This document shows positions 61,475 through 64,000 of a stretch of 64,000 bases of DNA, in pieces (position 1 is the stretch's first letter; each line of letters opens with the position of its first letter). Made by a program: the position numbers and the translations under genes. Below the pieces are notes generated by a model, which was given only the letters and a program-made list of their open reading frames with translations, was not told the DNA's origin and ran no database searches. Source of the stretch: an uncultured Chlorobiaceae bacterium (lineage in GTDB: Bacteria; Bacteroidota; Chlorobiia; Chlorobiales; Chlorobiaceae); NCBI GenBank assembly GCA_903839405.1, contig CAIMCD010000046.1, positions 1 through 64,000 on the forward strand. The letters are read 5' to 3'.

Positions 61475-61663
61475 ATGAACAAAGATCGTAAAATATGGGA
61501 GCGCCCTCAGCTTGTTGTTCTTGTGAGAAACAAGCCGGAAGAAGCTGTGCTGGCAGCATGCAAGTATCTCGTTACAGTTGCAAAAAGCTCTGGTGCAGGT
61601 AAAACCTCTTGCACGGGTGCTAAGTTTGCATGTGTTGTATGCAATCAGGTTGCCATCAGCTAA
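61475..61663 (+). CDS. putative RiPP precursor peptide (62 residues, four Cys)
   Basis: This 62-residue peptide ends the 53-61.7 kb group. Its N-terminal half looks like a leader: W8-E-R-P11 then LVVLVR (12-18) and NKPEEAVLAACK (19-30). The core half is small and polar with Cys 46, 53 and 56 (Cys 29 lies at the leader border), Ser, Thr, Gly and Lys: GAGKTSCTGAK, then FACVVCNQVAIS. This matches how precursors appear: a short gene after the modification genes with a conserved-looking leader and a Cys-rich core. I recall leaders of this W-E-R/K-P...VLVR...PEEAVL type near radical SAM/PqqD genes, but could not check. The 180-bp upstream gap is extremely A-rich, fitting its own promoter. No Shine-Dalgarno is seen. 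Confidence 0.72.
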   Translation: MNKDRKIWERPQLVVLVRNKPEEAVLAACKYLVTVAKSSGAGKTSCTGAKFACVVCNQVAIS

Positions 61664-62185
61664 TATGCGTGTTCCATGGCGTCTCAGTCGAGGTGTTCCA
61701 TGTTCATGCGTGATATCTGCCTTCTCTTTTCTTTCAGTCGCCAATCGCTCTGCGGTTTTGTCGTTATGGGAGTGTTGATAAGGGGTACGTTGGTTTTAGA
61801 GTGCTTTTTGCGCGGCTCTCTTACTCGGGTTGACGGGTAGTTGTGACTTGTGCGTCAAAAGGCTTGATACGGCAACCAATATTTTATCTATACAGGTTGT
61901 TTTTCGCTACCATCTGGTTTCCTGTATGGGATTTGCGTTAGCTTTATGTTTTTGTCGTTTGATGCTGCTTATGTTGTGAGTGGCTTGCAGGTCTTGGCTA
62001 TCATGTTCAACTCATTGTTTGGAACACTCTCTCCTCTTGTAATTGGTAAGGGGGAGAGTCGTTCCTGTTCGTTATTGATCGCTCCGTTGTAACTTCCAAA
62101 ACAACCGGAGGCTTCTCTTGCGGCTGTTTGCGCGATTGGGTTATCTCTACAGGTAGTTTTAACCCTGCAACAGAGCTTTTTCATT
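61664..62185. other. 522-bp intergenic region after the precursor
   Basis: I see no second precursor or other gene here: a + strand frame at 61578-61778 overlaps the precursor in another frame and has no features. The one hairpin is ACTCTCTCC at 62026-62034 with GGGGAGAGT at 62051-62059 (one wobble pair), not followed by a T run. The region may hold the terminator of the peptide operon and the promoter of the next gene. Confidence 0.55.
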
Positions 62186-62950
62186 ATGCTGATTTTTAAT
62201 AAAATTCTGCCGGTTTTGTTGTTGCCCTTGGGGTTCACACTCTCTCTTTTACTGCTTGGCTTGCTTTGGCGTAAACGGGGGTTGCTCTCGGTTGGGGTAA
62301 TCTCTCTCTTTTTTTTCAGCACTCCTCTGGTCAGCGATTTTTTGATGAGTGCCGTTGAGGGCCCTCTGGGCAGGGTGCCGGCGGCTGAACTGCATTCTGG
62401 TGATGCCGTTGTGGTTTTGGGTGGTATGCTTCATCCGCTTGACGGTGCTCCGCTTGGTGAGTGGAATGATGCGGTTGATCGGTTTGATGGTGCTCTTGAA
62501 CTCTTCAAATCCAGAAAAGCTCCGGTGATTGTCTTTACCCGAGGGCAGATACCTTGGCGATCAGAGGATATTTCGGAGGGTGAGTTACTTGCAAAAAGGG
62601 CGAGGTTGCTTGGTGTGCCACAGAAATCCATTCTTTTAACCGGGGTGGTGGGTAATACGGCAGATGAAGCGGTTGCTGCCGCGAAATTGCTTGGTGTTTC
62701 AAAGCAGACTCCGAAACGCATTATTCTGGTGACCAGTGCCTTTCATATGCGGCGCGCGGTTATGCTGTTTGAGCATGAGGGCTTTTTGGTTGAGCCTTTC
62801 CGGGTGGATTATCGGGGAAGTGGCCAAAGCGGCCTGTTAACTCTTGTTCCAGATGCAGCGGCACTTGAACAGTCGCAGACGGCGTTACGCGAGGTGATCG
62901 GGTGGGCCTTTTATTGGGGAAAAGCGATGGTGCTTTACGGAAAGTCCTGA
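62186..62950 (+). CDS. YdcF/ElyC-like DUF218 membrane protein
   Basis: This 254-residue protein has two N-terminal hydrophobic helices (about 5-25 and 35-53, VISLFFFSTPLVS) followed by a DUF218 domain: AVVVLGGML, FTRGQIPW, then LLTGVVGNTADEAV and VTSAFHMRRAVMLFE. ElyC/YdcF relatives act in envelope biogenesis, and some are linked to lipid-carrier use, but no reaction is established. It stands alone after a 522-bp gap. Confidence 0.86.
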   Translation: MLIFNKILPVLLLPLGFTLSLLLLGLLWRKRGLLSVGVISLFFFSTPLVSDFLMSAVEGPLGRVPAAELHSGDAVVVLGGMLHPLDGAPLGEWNDAVDRFDGALELFKSRKAPVIVFTRGQIPWRSEDISEGELLAKRARLLGVPQKSILLTGVVGNTADEAVAAAKLLGVSKQTPKRIILVTSAFHMRRAVMLFEHEGFLVEPFRVDYRGSGQSGLLTLVPDAAALEQSQTALREVIGWAFYWGKAMVLYGKS

Positions 62951-63117
62951 GAGTGGAGAGCCGCTCTCATTTTTTGCCGATTGCAGCAGTTCGGAGTAAG
63001 TTTAGGGGCCAGCGGATTGAGCGCTGCAAAATATCCGGTTTGTGAGTTGAAAATATTGACGATATTTATGGAAACGCAGGATTGATTATTTTTCATTTTT
63101 AAAACAACCGCAAGATT

Positions 63118-63438
63118 ATGGCACAGGAGAGCAAAAGAAATTTTTTTTCCGGGTTCAAAAAAAGTGAAACACCCGTTAGTGCACCAGCTCAGAAAACTGC
63201 TCCCGCCCCGGCTCCTCAGCGTGAAGCTTCTGTGGTGAGTCCCGCGCCGGCGAAACCTGCCGTTACGGCCAAGCCAGCCGTCACAACACCTGCCGAGCCG
63301 GTTATTGATACGTTCGCCGCGATCAACCTTTACTGTACGAGTCTTGTCGATATCGTCAATTCACAATTGAAAGTTGTTGAGCAGGTCTTAACGATGCTTA
63401 CCGCGTCACTTGAAAAAATCGCAAAAGGAAAAGAGTGA
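63118..63438 (+). CDS. small unrecognised protein with Pro/Ala-rich N-terminus
   Basis: This 106-residue protein has a basic opening (KRNFFSGFKK), a Pro/Ala/Thr/Val low-complexity segment (about 20-60) and a C-terminal helix (about 65-105, LYCTSLVDIVNSQLKVVEQVL). I do not recognise it. A hydrophobic-patch helix after a flexible linker suggests a tethered assembly or membrane-associated factor. ATG at 63118; no Shine-Dalgarno seen. It may be specific to this lineage. Confidence 0.55.
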   Translation: MAQESKRNFFSGFKKSETPVSAPAQKTAPAPAPQREASVVSPAPAKPAVTAKPAVTTPAEPVIDTFAAINLYCTSLVDIVNSQLKVVEQVLTMLTASLEKIAKGKE

Positions 63439-63589
63439 GGTTCTGAGCTTCGGCTGGAACGTGGGAGTGTCGGTAGCACACACGCTTCACTACCCGGAAC
63501 TTGCATGGTCTGTTTGTTCAACACGCTCAATCAGTAACCGGAAAGGGTGGATTAAAAACATTCTTAATGCTTCTAAACGATAGGATTCT

Positions 63590-63820
63590 ATGCCTGATAA
63601 TCTATTGAACAGAGTACCGGAAGGGCTTATTAAGCCGGCTGCGACAATTGCCAGCAGCGCATTTCTCCTCTCACCACTAGGGATTCCTTTTTTTGTCCGG
63701 GGGGTTCCGCGACTTCTGCTTGCAGGTGTTGGCGGTTTTCTTGCCGGACAGGCAGCCGACAAGCTTGCTGAAAACCTGGGTCATATGATCTCTCCACGCT
63801 ATGACGGTGAAGAAGAGTAG
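63590..63820 (+). CDS. small unrecognised hydrophobic protein
   Basis: This 76-residue protein has hydrophobic stretches (AATIASSAFLLSPLGIPFF and LLLAGVGGFLAGQ) and an acidic tail (DGEEE). It may be a small membrane protein. No family is recognised. It follows 63118-63438 by 151 bases and is followed by a strong terminator, suggesting a shared transcript with that gene. Confidence 0.55.
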   Translation: MPDNLLNRVPEGLIKPAATIASSAFLLSPLGIPFFVRGVPRLLLAGVGGFLAGQAADKLAENLGHMISPRYDGEEE

Positions 63821-63875
63821 GAAATTTTTTTCGGTTACTTCGTCGCGTCCAGCATTTGTTATTAAGGGCACAGTG

Positions 63876-63917
63876 AAGCATAAAAACGGCACCCTGTTCC
63901 GTTTTTATGCTTTTTTG
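63876..63917 (+). terminator. Rho-independent terminator after the last gene
   Basis: AAGCATAAAAACGG at 63876-63889 pairs over 14 bases with CCGTTTTTATGCTT at 63899-63912 around a 9-base loop, followed by a T run to about 63916. It ends the 63118-63820 transcript. Confidence 0.92.
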
Positions 63918-64000
63918 AGCACACTCTATCCTTTTTTCTCCATAGTTACGCTGTATTCTTTTCAGAATGCATCATCCAGCAGGGTGGGAACTCTCTGTTT

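Noticed and set aside
53019..61663. Exosortase/PEP-CTERM sorting system
   Set aside because: HprK-like and PqqD-like genes can accompany such loci, but I see neither an exosortase nor a PEP-CTERM tail here.
61578..61778. 66-residue frame overlapping the precursor
   Set aside because: Different frame over the precursor 3' half, with a translation that shows no leader or core pattern.
1..64000. CRISPR array, tRNA, rRNA or insertion sequence
   Set aside because: No regularly spaced repeat units, cloverleaf-like segments, rRNA stretches or transposase-like proteins were seen.

Overview
The window reads as one chromosomal stretch of a Gram-negative anaerobe, most likely a green sulfur bacterium (Chlorobium/Pelodictyon group). 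The basis is the rpsF-ssb-rpsR-rplI block with Chlorobi-like S6, S18 and L9 sequences, moderate GC, weak or absent Shine-Dalgarno sites on many genes with frequent GTG/TTG starts, and outer-membrane/exopolysaccharide genes. The phylum call is recognition, not a search result. Almost every gene lies on the + strand; the one convincing minus-strand gene is a metallophosphoesterase at 2065-2769. I see no tRNA, rRNA, CRISPR array or insertion sequence.

Layout. 1-2053: ribosomal protein/SSB operon closed by a strong intrinsic terminator. 2065-3696: phosphatase, then an AT-rich 0.9-kb gap. 3697-9432: surface-polysaccharide export and initiation (SLBB protein, Wzc-like tyrosine autokinase, a decayed second copy of the wzc 3' end, a beta-barrel-like protein, a secreted Gln/Gly-rich protein, a WecA-type phosphoglycosyltransferase). 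9548-12010: UDP-uronate supply (UDP-glucuronate 4-epimerase-like, UDP-sugar dehydrogenase). 12078-19520: an unusual tightly packed module of a GmhA-like SIS isomerase, two radical SAM/SPASM proteins, an epimerase, a HAD-kinase fusion, split transketolase halves and a methyltransferase. 19581-29363: acyltransferases, a PLP aminotransferase, a WbuC-type cupin, a permuted HldE-like enzyme, an HddC-like nucleotidyltransferase, a glycosyltransferase and an MsbA-type ABC transporter. 29470-36313: an AT-rich radical SAM gene, then a near-complete nonulosonate (legionaminic-acid type) pathway legC-legH-legI-legG-ptmE-legF, each overlapping the next by about 4 bases. 36348-52966: glycosyltransferases, a Wzy/ligase-type membrane protein, a polysaccharide deacetylase, WecB, an MDR-Gfo/Idh fusion and a heparinase-like protein.

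53019-61663 is the most interesting part: four radical SAM proteins (one fused to an HPr-kinase-like domain, one with a DUF512-like tail), a PqqD-like peptide chaperone, an S26-type Ser/His signal peptidase, a nucleotidyltransferase-family protein and, at the end, a 62-residue peptide with a leader-like N-terminus and four cysteines. This has the parts of a ribosomally made, post-translationally modified peptide (RiPP) system attached to the end of an exopolysaccharide locus. Seven radical SAM genes lie in the window altogether. 62186-64000: a YdcF-like protein, two small unrecognised genes and a strong terminator.

Working model (inference): the locus makes and exports a complex acidic surface polysaccharide containing uronic acid, a nonulosonic acid and possibly heptose-derived sugars. 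A modified, possibly phosphorylated and cleaved peptide is made from the adjoining operon. Pieces expected for a full Wzx/Wzy system but not seen are a Wzx flippase, a Wza channel with its export domain, and LegB.
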